64,000 bases of DNA from an uncultured Chitinophagaceae bacterium (lineage in GTDB: Bacteria; Bacteroidota; Bacteroidia; Chitinophagales; Chitinophagaceae), in contig CALGAP010000007.1 in the NCBI GenBank assembly GCA_937958995.1, positions 310,001-374,000 of the forward strand, written 5' to 3'. Numbering within the stretch: the stretch's first letter is position 1; each line of letters begins with the position of its first letter. The notes below the pieces were generated by a model. It did no database searches, was not told the origin of the DNA, and saw only the letters and a program-made list of their open reading frames with translations. A program made the translations under genes and the position numbers. Shown piece after piece: positions 27,415 through 36,800 of this stretch.

Positions 27415-28254
27415 TTAATTATGTGCAATGAACAAAGGCGTATCCAGTTCGCGCATCAGCACATCGGCCATGCTGGTCTTGAACCAGCGGCTGAACTCAC
27501 TGCGACGGTACGCACCCAACACCACCAGTTCGTTTTCCCCATGATCGCGCAGGTAACTCAAGATCTGCTCTTCCGCTTCACCTCTCACCACTTTAAATTC
27601 AGCGTTGGGAAAATGCCGCTTAATGAATTCACGCATCAGTTTATTTTCCGGCAATCTTGTGCTGGCCATATAACTCTCTTTCACGGTCAACACTTCTACC
27701 GGCAAGTTTAAATCTTTACCGAGAAGATAACTAAACATTTTGATAGCGTAAAGAGAAGATGGGCCGCCATCGTAAAGCAAGACCACCTTATCAATTTCTT
27801 TATAACCATTGGGCACTACCATCACGGGACATTGCACGTCGGCCAGCAATTCCTTGATAAAGCGGGTAGGCGATTTTTGCCGGTGGCGTGAAAAAGTCTC
27901 GTGTTCATTGATAATGACAAGGTCGGCAAACATACTTTCCTTTTTCAGGTCGAGTATGGCGATGCCAGTGTCGCGATGAATAGAATAGCGGATGCTGGCT
28001 TTGCTGCACGCTTTCTGAAACTTACGCGCAGCATCATCTCTTTTTTGTTTATCCTTTTCGTCGAGTTGTTTGATCACCTTGTCATAGTCCTTGTGCAACT
28101 TCATCACCTTCAGCACATCATAACTGCGATAAATAGACTCGTCGAGGAATACTCCGACCAGTTGCGCGTCGGCAATTCTGGCCAACTGGATACCATAACC
28201 CAAGGTGCTTTTCGACATATTAAATCCGTCGAACACGGCTAAGAATTTTTTCAT
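27415..28254 (-). CDS. universal stress protein, divergent tandem Usp
   Basis: The start chosen is the ATG at 28254 (MKKFLAVFDGFNMSKSTLGYG); the longer frame from 28356 adds 34 residues with no Usp pattern. The 279-residue protein has two Usp-like domains. The first lacks the glycine-rich ATP loop, having NEHETFSRHRQKSPTRF in its place before CPVMVVP. The second has LGAYRRSEFSRWFKTSMADVLM, typical of the non-ATP-binding class. A TAATTTTG box lies 22 nt upstream, making it the probable first gene of the five-gene operon. Confidence 0.86.
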   Translation of the reverse strand: MKKFLAVFDGFNMSKSTLGYGIQLARIADAQLVGVFLDESIYRSYDVLKVMKLHKDYDKVIKQLDEKDKQKRDDAARKFQKACSKASIRYSIHRDTGIAILDLKKESMFADLVIINEHETFSRHRQKSPTRFIKELLADVQCPVMVVPNGYKEIDKVVLLYDGGPSSLYAIKMFSYLLGKDLNLPVEVLTVKESYMASTRLPENKLMREFIKRHFPNAEFKVVRGEAEEQILSYLRDHGENELVVLGAYRRSEFSRWFKTSMADVLMRELDTPLFIAHN

Positions 28255-28275
28255 GCCACTAGTTTTGACTTGGGT

Positions 28276-28283
28276 CAAAATTA
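28276..28283 (-). promoter_or_regulatory. putative -7 box of the Usp/Ca2+ operon (TAATTTTG)
   Basis: On the minus strand TAATTTTG matches TAnnTTTG and lies 22 nt before the ATG at 28254, the first gene of the Usp-antiporter-ATPase cluster. No perfect -33 TTTG is present at 19-20 nt spacing. Confidence 0.4.
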
Positions 28284-28395
28284 GTCCTGTGAGCCCGGGC
28301 ACGGGATGACGAAAGTCAAGATAAAGTATGATTTTAGCCGATACAAATCGCACCAATCCTGTCTTTGGGTGAATCTAAACAGGAGCCTCCCACCC

Positions 28396-29505
28396 CTATT
28401 CAATCTCGCACCACACCACATGGTGATCACTTGCCTCGTGCAGTTCAGATTTTATTTCAGGATACACTCTCCATCGCTTAGGACTCTTTCCCGGCCAGGC
28501 GCCTTTGCGGAAGAGTCCGCATGCCTTCACGCGACTGAACAGCGCGGGCGATAACAACAGGTAATCGATCTTGTCCTTATCATTACCCAGGCCAAATGTG
28601 CCCTTGCCCGGAAATTCGCCAGTGTCAAAGCTGGGATGTTCTGAAATATCCCTGAGCGAAGTTGATAGCAAAGGTTTGAGCTCATCGCTGTCGGGCGTAT
28701 CATTCAGGTCGCCCAGCACAACAACGTTCTTATGTCCCTCGTCAAGCAGGCTTTTATAAATCTGTGCCACCCGTTTTGCCTGGGCTTTGCGTTTGGCTTT
28801 TGATTTCGCGTCGTTGCCGCCGAATTTGCTTTTGAAATGATTGGGTAAAACCCAGATAAATTCGCCACCCGGCGTCTCCACGCAATACTCCGGGCAATCG
28901 CGGCTGAAAATAACGTTGCCGTCACTGTCTCTGTCGTGAATATGGCTGCGCATAAGCCCGATTTTATATCCTTTACGCGTCATCAGCCCCACGTCTATAC
29001 CGCGGTCGTCGTTACCGTCTATCAGCATCACGTGTTCATAAGGTTTGCCATCCACTTTTGCCAGCACGTAATCACTGAACTGCTTGAGCGCCACGCGATG
29101 TTCCGCTTCAATCACTGCCACGATATCGGCATCCACATCTTTGATCACACGGCCGGTGTTCATGATGGCAATTTCATTTACGTGCACCATTTTATGTTCC
29201 ACCCACCCCACCCAGTCTTCGCGCCCATTGGCAACTATTTCCGGCGAGCCGGTTTTAGGACGCTTGATAAACTGCCCGCGAATTTTGCGCAGGATTACAT
29301 AGGGCCCTTCGTCGGATTTCAGGATGCCCAACTCCTTCATGATGTCGAGCATTTTCTTCTTATTTGCAGCCGTATAATTCTTTTTCTGAAACAGCGTATT
29401 CAGTTCCGACTCGAGCTTGATTATGCGTTGTGCTTCGGGAGTATCTTCATTCAATGCCTTGGCACGATCGAACAGGTTTTCTACGTTGTAGGAAGCGATT
29501 TTCAT
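28396..29505 (-). CDS. endonuclease/exonuclease/phosphatase (EEP) family protein
   Basis: A 369-residue protein with the EEP fold motifs in order: IASYNVENLFD near the N terminus, DADIVAVIEAEH (metal-binding Glu), GNDDRGIDVGLMTRKG, VVLGDLNDTPDSDEL (catalytic Asp and Asn) and SDHHVV near the C terminus (catalytic Asp-His). No signal peptide is seen, so it is probably cytoplasmic. It contains an insert of about 60 residues after the N terminus. The substrate may be nucleic acid, a phospholipid or another phosphoester; sequence alone does not decide. It appears monocistronic. Confidence 0.9.
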   Translation of the reverse strand: MKIASYNVENLFDRAKALNEDTPEAQRIIKLESELNTLFQKKNYTAANKKKMLDIMKELGILKSDEGPYVILRKIRGQFIKRPKTGSPEIVANGREDWVGWVEHKMVHVNEIAIMNTGRVIKDVDADIVAVIEAEHRVALKQFSDYVLAKVDGKPYEHVMLIDGNDDRGIDVGLMTRKGYKIGLMRSHIHDRDSDGNVIFSRDCPEYCVETPGGEFIWVLPNHFKSKFGGNDAKSKAKRKAQAKRVAQIYKSLLDEGHKNVVVLGDLNDTPDSDELKPLLSTSLRDISEHPSFDTGEFPGKGTFGLGNDKDKIDYLLLSPALFSRVKACGLFRKGAWPGKSPKRWRVYPEIKSELHEASDHHVVWCEIE

Positions 29506-29623
29506 AACGACAATCTTTAGATGAGGAGGTGAGAACCAGGCAAAACCTGGCTTACGAGATTACAAAAAATGGGGAGAAAAAAGAACGGGTGTTTTTCGGG
29601 TATTTTAGGCTGAATAGAATATT

Positions 29624-29890
29624 TCAGTCGATTCCTAAATCGTAACCGAACTTTTTGTGGGGAGCGATTTCGGAAGGCTCAACTCCAGAAACATCCAGAA
29701 CAATCTGGTTGATGACCAATTCCACTTCTTTTCGGTTGACTCCTTTATTTGAGGCGAGGGCCGCATAATTCAACGCCAAAGTACGATTTACAAATTCGCG
29801 CATCTCATGAATTCGGGCAATCTTGATGTTGATTGAGGTGATTAAACATCGCGTGTTAGTCAAACTTTCAATTGTCCGTTTTTCACACAC
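29624..29890 (-). pseudogene. acyl-carrier-protein-like ORF ending just before the phosphopantetheine serine
   Basis: The C-terminal half (EVELVINQIVLDVSGVEPSE, then FGYDLGID) matches helix 1 and the loop of acyl carrier proteins, whose next residues would be Ser-Leu of the DSL motif. Here a TGA stop follows GID, so the modified serine is missing. The bases after the stop do not restore the ACP sequence in any frame. The open frame begins with a GTG at 29890, but the ATG at 29803 (MREFVNR) is likelier. It lies just past the tRNA-Arg terminator. It is read as a gene remnant; a short real protein is not excluded. Confidence 0.45.
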
Positions 29891-29900
29891 CGCGAATAAA

Positions 29901-29928
29901 TAAAAAAGCCTCTCAATTTGAGAGGCTT
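29901..29928 (-). terminator. terminator downstream of tRNA-Arg
   Basis: On the minus strand AAGCCTCTC and GAGAGGCTT form a 9-bp stem with a short AAATT loop, followed by a TTTTTTA tract. It begins 8 nt after the tRNA 3' end. Confidence 0.9.
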
Positions 29929-29935
29929 GCCTTCG

Positions 29936-30009
29936 TGATCCCGTCAGGATTCAAACCTGAAACCTTCTGATCCGTAGTCAGATGCTCTATTCAGTTGAGC
30001 TACGGGACC
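29936..30009 (-). tRNA. tRNA-Arg (anticodon ACG)
   Basis: On the minus strand the acceptor arm GGTCCCG pairs with CGGGATC (one G-U). The D arm is AGCTCAACTGAATAGAGC-like, the anticodon arm is TCTGA-CTACGGA-TCAGA giving anticodon ACG, and the T loop has GTTTGAATCC. Length is 74 nt with discriminator A; CCA is not encoded. ACG is expected to be deaminated to ICG and read CGU/CGC/CGA. Confidence 0.95.
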
Positions 30010-30057
30010 TTTTGAGTGTGAACAGCTTATGATTGATTACCATCCACAAGAGAGCGG

Positions 30058-30089
30058 CAAAATTAAGTATTAAAACTATTGCCACCAAA
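30058..30089 (-). promoter_or_regulatory. promoter of tRNA-Arg (TTTG-N20-TAATTTTG)
   Basis: Read on the minus strand there is TTTG (30086-30089), 20 nt, then TAATTTTG (30058-30065), matching the Bacteroidota -33/-7 arrangement. The tRNA starts 48 nt further at 30009. Confidence 0.55.
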
Positions 30090-30182
30090 CCAAATTCCGG
30101 TTACAAAATCCACATTTTTAATTTTTGAAGGGACGGCCAGGTCATAGTTGAGCCACCCGGGACTTGACCGGCCCAATGCCCG

Positions 30183-31886
30183 CTAGAGTTCGCCCTTTTT
30201 CAGCTGATCAATGGCATGGTGGGCCGCCCGGGCCGTCAACGCCATATAGGTTAGGGATGGATTTTGTGTAGAAGTCGACGTCATACAGGCACCGTCGGTA
30301 ACAAAAACGTTCCTACAGGCATGCAGCTGGTTCCATTTGTTCAGCAACGAAGTCCTGGGGTCGCGGCCCATGCGCACGCCGCCCATCTCGTGAATGTCCA
30401 GGCCAGGAGCCTGCTTGCTGTCGGTAGCCTTGATGTCGGTGAAGCCAGCCCTGGTAAACATCTCGGTCATTTGCTCAATATAATCCCTGATCATCTTCTC
30501 GTCGTTGTCGTCGTAGTCGATGTTGATCTTCAAAAGCGGAATGCCCCATTCATCTTTGCGGCCGGTGTCGAGACTTACCGTGTTGCTTTCTTTGGGGATC
30601 GTCTCGCCCATCATGTGAGAGCCTACACTCCAGCCGCCGCGGTTTAAGTCGGAAGAAAGATTTTGCAGCAACACTTCGCCCAGGCCTGAAGTGTTGGCCC
30701 ACTCGATGCGACTGGCGCTGAAACCGGCGGCATAGCCGCGCAGGAAATCGGTTTCCTGCCTATACACATTCCGGAATCGCGGGATGTAGGCGCTGGTAGG
30801 ACGGCGGCCGTCGGTGGTGAATTCTTTGAAGCCTTCATACCGCGCCGAGATGCGCGCGCGGTAATTGTGAAAGGCTACATATTTTCCCAACAGGCCATTA
30901 TCGTTGCCGAGACCCGCAGGAAACCTGCGGGAAATTGAGTTCAGCAAAATCAGGTTCGTGTTCAGCGCGCCACCGTTTACAAAAATCACCTTCGCAAAAT
31001 ATTCGGTGGACTGCTTCGTCTGCGCGTCGATCACGCGCACGCCGGTGGCGCGGCCTTTCTCTTCATCATAAATAATAGAGTGCACTACCGAGTATGGCCG
31101 CAATGTCATATTACCCGTGCGTTCGGCCCAGGCAATGGTGGTAGAGTTGGCGTTGAAATAACCACCAAACGGACATCCACGCTGGCAAAGTACGCGCGAC
31201 TGGCACTGACCTCGACCTTGTTGCTGGTGAATTTCCCGGGGCTCACTCAAATGCGCACAACGGCCGAAAATCACATGACGGCCTTTATAGTTTTTCGAAA
31301 CGATATCTTTGAAATAATTCTCTACGCAGTTCAAGTCCCAGGCGGGTAAAAATTCACCGTCGGGTAACACATCCAAACCATCGCGGTTGCCGGCAATGCC
31401 TGCAAATTTTTCAACATAGCTATACCAGGGTGCCAGGTCTTCATAGCGTATGGGCCAGTCCACGGCAAAACCATCACGGGCCGGACCTTCAAAATCATAA
31501 TTACTCCAGCGCTGCGTTTGACGCGCCCACATCAGCGACTTCCCTCCTACCTGGTAGCCACGTATCCAGTCAAAAGGTTTTTCCTGCACGTAAGGATGCT
31601 CAGTGTCTTTCACAAAAAAATGCATGGCATCTTCGCGAAAGGCATAGCAACGGCTCACCACGGGATTGGCCTCGGCAATTTCGCGCGGTATCTGTCCACG
31701 ATGCTTAAACTCCCAGGGCATCATGTTGGTGGTGGGGTAATCTTTGAGGTGCTTCACATCACGCCCTCGCTCCAGCACCAGCGTTTTCAACCCGGCTTCG
31801 CAAAACTCTTTCGCCGCCCAGCCGCCACTCATGCCCGCACCAATCACTATAGCGTCAAAATGATTTGATTCGTTCCTTGTGCCCAT
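30183..31886 (-). CDS. GMC-family FAD-dependent oxidoreductase (sugar dehydrogenase type)
   Basis: The 567-residue protein opens with the FAD-binding motif VIGAGMSGGWAAKEF. It has a Cys-rich segment (QSRVLCQRGCPFGGYF), and near the C terminus HEMGGVRMG and NPSLTYMALTARAA, typical of GMC dehydrogenases of the gluconate-2-dehydrogenase / glucoside-3-dehydrogenase group. The catalytic His/Asn pair probably lies in HEMGG and the TQNPSLT segment. The small Tat-type partner encoded 6 nt upstream fits the two-subunit enzyme that oxidises sugars in the periplasm and passes electrons onward. No signal peptide of its own is seen, so export on the partner (piggy-back) is likely. The substrate is not determinable. 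Confidence 0.9.
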   Translation of the reverse strand: MGTRNESNHFDAIVIGAGMSGGWAAKEFCEAGLKTLVLERGRDVKHLKDYPTTNMMPWEFKHRGQIPREIAEANPVVSRCYAFREDAMHFFVKDTEHPYVQEKPFDWIRGYQVGGKSLMWARQTQRWSNYDFEGPARDGFAVDWPIRYEDLAPWYSYVEKFAGIAGNRDGLDVLPDGEFLPAWDLNCVENYFKDIVSKNYKGRHVIFGRCAHLSEPREIHQQQGRGQCQSRVLCQRGCPFGGYFNANSTTIAWAERTGNMTLRPYSVVHSIIYDEEKGRATGVRVIDAQTKQSTEYFAKVIFVNGGALNTNLILLNSISRRFPAGLGNDNGLLGKYVAFHNYRARISARYEGFKEFTTDGRRPTSAYIPRFRNVYRQETDFLRGYAAGFSASRIEWANTSGLGEVLLQNLSSDLNRGGWSVGSHMMGETIPKESNTVSLDTGRKDEWGIPLLKINIDYDDNDEKMIRDYIEQMTEMFTRAGFTDIKATDSKQAPGLDIHEMGGVRMGRDPRTSLLNKWNQLHACRNVFVTDGACMTSTSTQNPSLTYMALTARAAHHAIDQLKKGEL

Positions 31887-31892
31887 AATGTC

Positions 31893-32423
31893 TTAAACTG
31901 ATTTCTGCTCTACAGGAAAACATCCGTTCCATCGGCCCGGAGCCATTTCCCAATGACGAATATTTACCAGGTAATGTTTCGAAGTCATATAATGCTGCAG
32001 CGTGAGCGAACGGGTGGTGTTATAAAAATAGTTCACCGCTTCGCCTTCATTCTTCTTACTTTCCAACTCCCGCAAAAGACTCAGTTTTTGTTCGGCATCC
32101 AGGTTCACAAACCCGCTGCCGTATTTTTCCCGGGCCATTTCTTCGAAGCGCTTCAATCCGTCCAGGAATTTTTTCTGATCGTCGGGGGCATAACAATCAT
32201 CTACCATCGTCAGCGCAAAATAATGCGCGCTGTCTTCCGGTGCTTCTGATTTTACCGGTAAAATGGCTTCTGATAAATCGGCCAGCATATTCTCCTCATC
32301 ACTATTCAACCGAATGTTTTTCCACGATACGCTCCTCTTCACCTTACCATTCCTGCACGAAGGTACCAGGGCAATTCCCGCCGAAAGGATTACGAAGTTG
32401 CGCAACACGGTTCTTCTGTTCAT
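31893..32423 (-). CDS. gluconate 2-dehydrogenase subunit 3-like small subunit (Tat signal)
   Basis: The ATG at 32423 gives MNRRTVLRNFVILSAGIALV, a twin-arginine signal, with a possible lipobox Cys near PSC; a longer reading to 32465 adds non-signal residues. The 176-residue protein has ADLSEAILPVKSEAPEDSAH, the segment typical of subunit 3 of gluconate 2-dehydrogenase, followed by helices with FLDGLKRFEEMA and LREL. It precedes the GMC flavoprotein by 6 nt on the same strand. It should form the heterodimer and carry it through the Tat pathway. Confidence 0.88.
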   Translation of the reverse strand: MNRRTVLRNFVILSAGIALVPSCRNGKVKRSVSWKNIRLNSDEENMLADLSEAILPVKSEAPEDSAHYFALTMVDDCYAPDDQKKFLDGLKRFEEMAREKYGSGFVNLDAEQKLSLLRELESKKNEGEAVNYFYNTTRSLTLQHYMTSKHYLVNIRHWEMAPGRWNGCFPVEQKSV

Positions 32424-32537
32424 GCAAGCAATTTTTTTGTAAAATAAGTACTGCCGGCAACGCACGATGCAAAGCGGGCAAGATTGTAGTTTTTTTGGTT
32501 AAAAAAGTATTACCTTAATTTCAAACAAAACTTCCAT

Positions 32538-33659
32538 ATGCAAAAGCTGATTTTGTTTTGCCTGCTGGCAACCAGTCTTAACAACATGCTACTTGCCAAC
32601 CCGGAAGATCCAAAGACCTTATCCATCGGCGCCAAAGCACCCGATTTTAGTCTGCCCGGAATTGATGGCAAGACCTACACACTCGCCACTTTCAAAGACG
32701 CCAAAATACTCGTGATAGTTTTTACCTGCAACCATTGCCCCACTGCGCAGGCATATGAAGACCGTATTATTCAACTCGCGAAAGATTATAAAAACAAAGG
32801 CGTGACCCTCGTGGCGGTGTCGCCTAACGACCCCACTGCCATACGGCTCGATGAACTCGGTTATACCGATCTCAGCGATTCATTTGAAGAAATGAAAATA
32901 CGGGCGGCTAAGAAAAACTTCAGCTTCCCCTATCTCTACGATGGCGAAACACAAAGCATGTCGCGTGCCTATGGCCCCGTGGCCACCCCGCATGTTTTTA
33001 TCTTCGATAAAGAACGCACTCTTCGCTACCAGGGACGCATAGACGATGTAGAGAAACCCACCAAAACGCCCAACACGCACGATGCACGCAATGCCATTGA
33101 GGCCTTGCTACAAAACAAGGAAGTGCCCGTAGCCACTACCAAAGTGTTTGGCTGTTCGGTAAAATGGAACGATAAGAAAGATCTGGTACAGAAAGGATTT
33201 GAAGCCTGGGCAAAAGAACCGGTGAGTATCGAAACAGTAGATGCAGATGGAATTAAAGAATTACTACAAAACAAATCGAAGAAACTTCGCCTCATCAATA
33301 TCTGGGCAACCTGGTGCGGCCCCTGCATTACCGAGTTTCCTGAATTCATCGCCATCAACCGTATGTATCGTGGCCGCGATTTTGAACTGGTTACTATCAG
33401 CGCTGACGATCCTGAAAAGAAAGACAAAGCACTCGAGTTCCTGAAACAACAACAGGCCTCGTGCAAGAACTATATTTTCTCCATCGACGACAAATACAAA
33501 CTCATCGACGCCGTAGACCCCAACTGGCAGGGTGCCCTACCCTACACCATACTCGTAGAACCCGGCGGAAAAATTGTGTATGCCCGCCAGGGCACCATCG
33601 ATCCCGCCGCGATGAAGACGCTGATTGTTGACCACCCGCTGATAGGGCGGTATTATTAA
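32538..33659 (+). CDS. secreted double-thioredoxin-fold protein (redoxin + TlpA-like)
   Basis: The 373-residue product starts with a signal peptide (MQKLILFCLLATSLNNMLLA). The first domain (about 28-190) is a peroxiredoxin/redoxin-like fold with CNHCP (Cys64 and Cys67) in IVFTCNHCPTAQAYEDR and the cis-Pro segment GPVATPHVF. The second (about 215-373) is a TlpA/ResA-like thioredoxin with WATWCGPC (Cys260 and Cys263). The two are joined by a segment containing GCSVKW. It is probably a periplasmic disulfide reductase or thiol carrier. It is divergent from the GMC operon, and a functional link is possible but unproven. Both active sites look intact. Confidence 0.88.
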   Translation: MQKLILFCLLATSLNNMLLANPEDPKTLSIGAKAPDFSLPGIDGKTYTLATFKDAKILVIVFTCNHCPTAQAYEDRIIQLAKDYKNKGVTLVAVSPNDPTAIRLDELGYTDLSDSFEEMKIRAAKKNFSFPYLYDGETQSMSRAYGPVATPHVFIFDKERTLRYQGRIDDVEKPTKTPNTHDARNAIEALLQNKEVPVATTKVFGCSVKWNDKKDLVQKGFEAWAKEPVSIETVDADGIKELLQNKSKKLRLINIWATWCGPCITEFPEFIAINRMYRGRDFELVTISADDPEKKDKALEFLKQQQASCKNYIFSIDDKYKLIDAVDPNWQGALPYTILVEPGGKIVYARQGTIDPAAMKTLIVDHPLIGRYY

Positions 33660-33823
33660 AACCTCAGGCTCAACGAGGAGTTGTGGAATATTTTCCCCGG
33701 AATCGGGTGGAGCTCCATTCCCCCAGTCATCCTGTGTTTGCTGGTACAAGATTTTGATTAATAGTATTGAACTATAAGCAAATCAGGTACAATGAAAACA
33801 AGCAAGCAAATTATCAACACAGG

Positions 33824-36800
33824 ATGGCTAAAACAGACAACAAGAATCCGCTGGTGCGGCAACAGAATTTCGTAGTGGCCATTGGCGCCTCCGCCGGTGG
33901 CCTGGAGGCTATACAAGACTTCTTCGACAATGTTCCCGATAATACCAACTTCACCTTCATCATCATACAACATCTTTCACCGGATTATAAAAGTCTGCTG
34001 GTAGAATTGTTATCGAAGCACACCAACATGGCCGTGCTCGAAGCTAAAGACGGCGAGGAAGTACAACGCAACTGCGTGTATGTGATCCCGAACAAAAAAG
34101 TGATGACCATTTCGCGTGGCAGATTAGTCCTGGATGATAAAGTTGCGGAAAGAGCGCCCAACACTACCATCGACTCTTTCCTATTATCCCTGGCCAAAGA
34201 CAGAAAGCAACGGTCTGTGGCAGTCATACTCTCCGGCACCGGTACTGATGGCACCCGCGGCGCCGAAGCTGTTAAAAATGCCGGTGGATTGGTAATGGTG
34301 CAAGACCCTGCAACTGCCCGATTCGACGGCATGCCCAACAGCGTGATCGCTACGGGGTGTGCCGACTTCATATTGCCACCCGAGCTCATGCCCGGCGAAA
34401 TGCACAGCTATATCCGCGAAGCACCCTTGCAATCGCTTCGCAGCGGCAAACTGGACGAAAGGCTGATGGAAGAAGTGTTTAAGATGGTGTATCGCTATAC
34501 CGGATGTGATTTTAGCTCTTACAAAGAAGCCACTATACTGCGTCGCATTGCACGACGCCTGGCTCAACTTAATATCAAGCGGTTCGAAGACTATGTAAGT
34601 TACCTACACTCGCACCCACAGGAAGCGAAATTGCTGGGGAAAGACTTCCTGATCGGTGTTACCAGGTTTTTCCGTGACACTGCCGCATTCCAGCTTCTGG
34701 AGAATGAAGTATTTCCTCAAATCATAGCCAGCAAGCAAGAGGAAGATCCTATCAAGATATGGGCAACAGCCTGCAGCACCGGCGAAGAAGTTTATTCCAT
34801 TGCCATCACACTCGATCGCTTATTGAAAAAGACGGGAAAAAATTTCGTGGTAAAAATATTTGCATCAGATGTTGACGAACACGCGGTAGATTATGCTTCC
34901 CGCGCCGTCTATCCCGCCTCCATCGCCAAAGATGTGCCGCAAGATATTTTGGATGAATATTTCGTAAAACAGGGAAAGAAATACCAGGTAAGAGCTGATA
35001 TACGCAAGCAGATTGTATTTGCGAAACAGAATATTGTGAAGGACCCGCCCTTTATCCGCAACGACCTGATCAGCTGTCGCAACATGCTGATCTATATGAA
35101 TGCGCCCCTGCAGAAAAAGATACTTACCACGTTGCATTTTTCTCTTAACACCAATGGCTTCCTGTTGCTCGGTCCCAGCGAAACCATCTCCATCTTAAGC
35201 GACGACCTGAAGGAAATAAACCGCAAATGGAAAATATACCGGAAAAAAGAAGGCAGCGCCTCTGTGATGGGTATGACGCCCATGGGCAACCACGACCATG
35301 CGCGGCTGGCCACACGGTATACTCCCCCAGGCCTGGGCCGCTCTAAAGAACGAACGCTGCTGAGCAACCTGCAGGATGATTTCTGCTCCGTGCTTTGCGA
35401 AGACAACGGCTACGCGGCTATGTATATCGACAAAAATTATATGGTAAAAGAGGCCACCGGCAATTTCAAGAAGTTCTTGTCGCTGCCGGAAAAATCACTC
35501 AACCTGAACCTGATAAAGATGGTATCGGGCGATATGGCTATTGCGCTCAACACCGCTATCCGCAGAGCATCGAAAGAAAACCAGAAAGTGATGCTGGAGA
35601 GAGTGAAGATTCGCGACCTGGAAATACCGATGACCGTTACCATCTGGGTAAAACCCGGCGTGGAGGGTTCTTCCAATCCTTACACTTTGCTTGTGCTGCG
35701 CGAAGAAGTGAATACAACCAAAGAACTGTCTGCCGCAACGAATGGCAAGGCAACTGTAAAAGAAATACCCGAGAAAGAATACGTCGCGGAACTGCAAGCC
35801 GAGCTGCGGGAAACAAAATCGAACCTGCAGGCGGCCATTGAAAGCCTGGAGTCTGCCAATGAAGAGATGCAGGCGAGCAATGAAGAACTGCTTTCCGCCA
35901 ATGAAGAACTGCAAAGCTCCAATGAAGAATTGCAATCGCTGAACGAAGAGCTGCATACACTTAACACCGAACACCAGGCAAAAATTCATGAGTTGCTCGA
36001 ACTGAATGATGACCTGAACAACTATTTCCGAAGCACCGATATCGGTAAGATCATGCTCGACCGCAACCTGCGCATTCGCAAGTTTAACCCGGCCGCAGTA
36101 AAACTGGTGAACCTGATCGATTCAGATATCGGCCGACCCATCGGGCATATCAGCACCAATTTGCGTTACGATTCGCTGGTGCAGGATGTACAGGCCGTGA
36201 TCAGCACGCGCACCACGCTTGAGCAGGAAGTGGAACTGAATAACAGCAAGTCGTACCTGATGCGCATATTTCCCTACGTGCGGCAAGACAAACAGGTGGA
36301 TGGTGCCGTGGTGACCTTCGTGGATATTACTGAAAAGAAACAGGCGGAGGAAAGACTGCAACGGCACTACAACGAACTGATGGCGACCAAAGACCAGTTG
36401 AAAAAGCTAAACGAAGAATTGGAATTGAAAGTGATCGAAAGAACGCTTGAGCTCAGTTTCCTGGCCGAATCAATGCCACTGATGGTATGGACGGCAAAAC
36501 CCGATGGCGAAGTTGAATTCTTCAACAGACATTTCGAACATTTTACCGGCATGCCCCTGAACGAGGCAAAAGGTAAAGGCTGGAAAAAGGTGCTGCACGA
36601 AGAAAGCCTGCAGGAATTAGCCATGGTGGGGAAAGAGGCAATTGAGCTGCGCAAAGATTTTTCGCTGGAGATCATGATCCGTCGTCACGATGGCGAATAC
36701 CGCTGGCACCTGCTGCGTGCACGTGCACGTAAAGACGCACACAACAACCTGCAGATGTGGGTAGGCACCAATACCGATATACACGAGCAAAAGATGGCCA

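Noticed and set aside
28255..28356. Longer start of the first Usp gene
   Set aside because: The added 34 residues contain no Usp strand and would run through the TAATTTTG promoter box.
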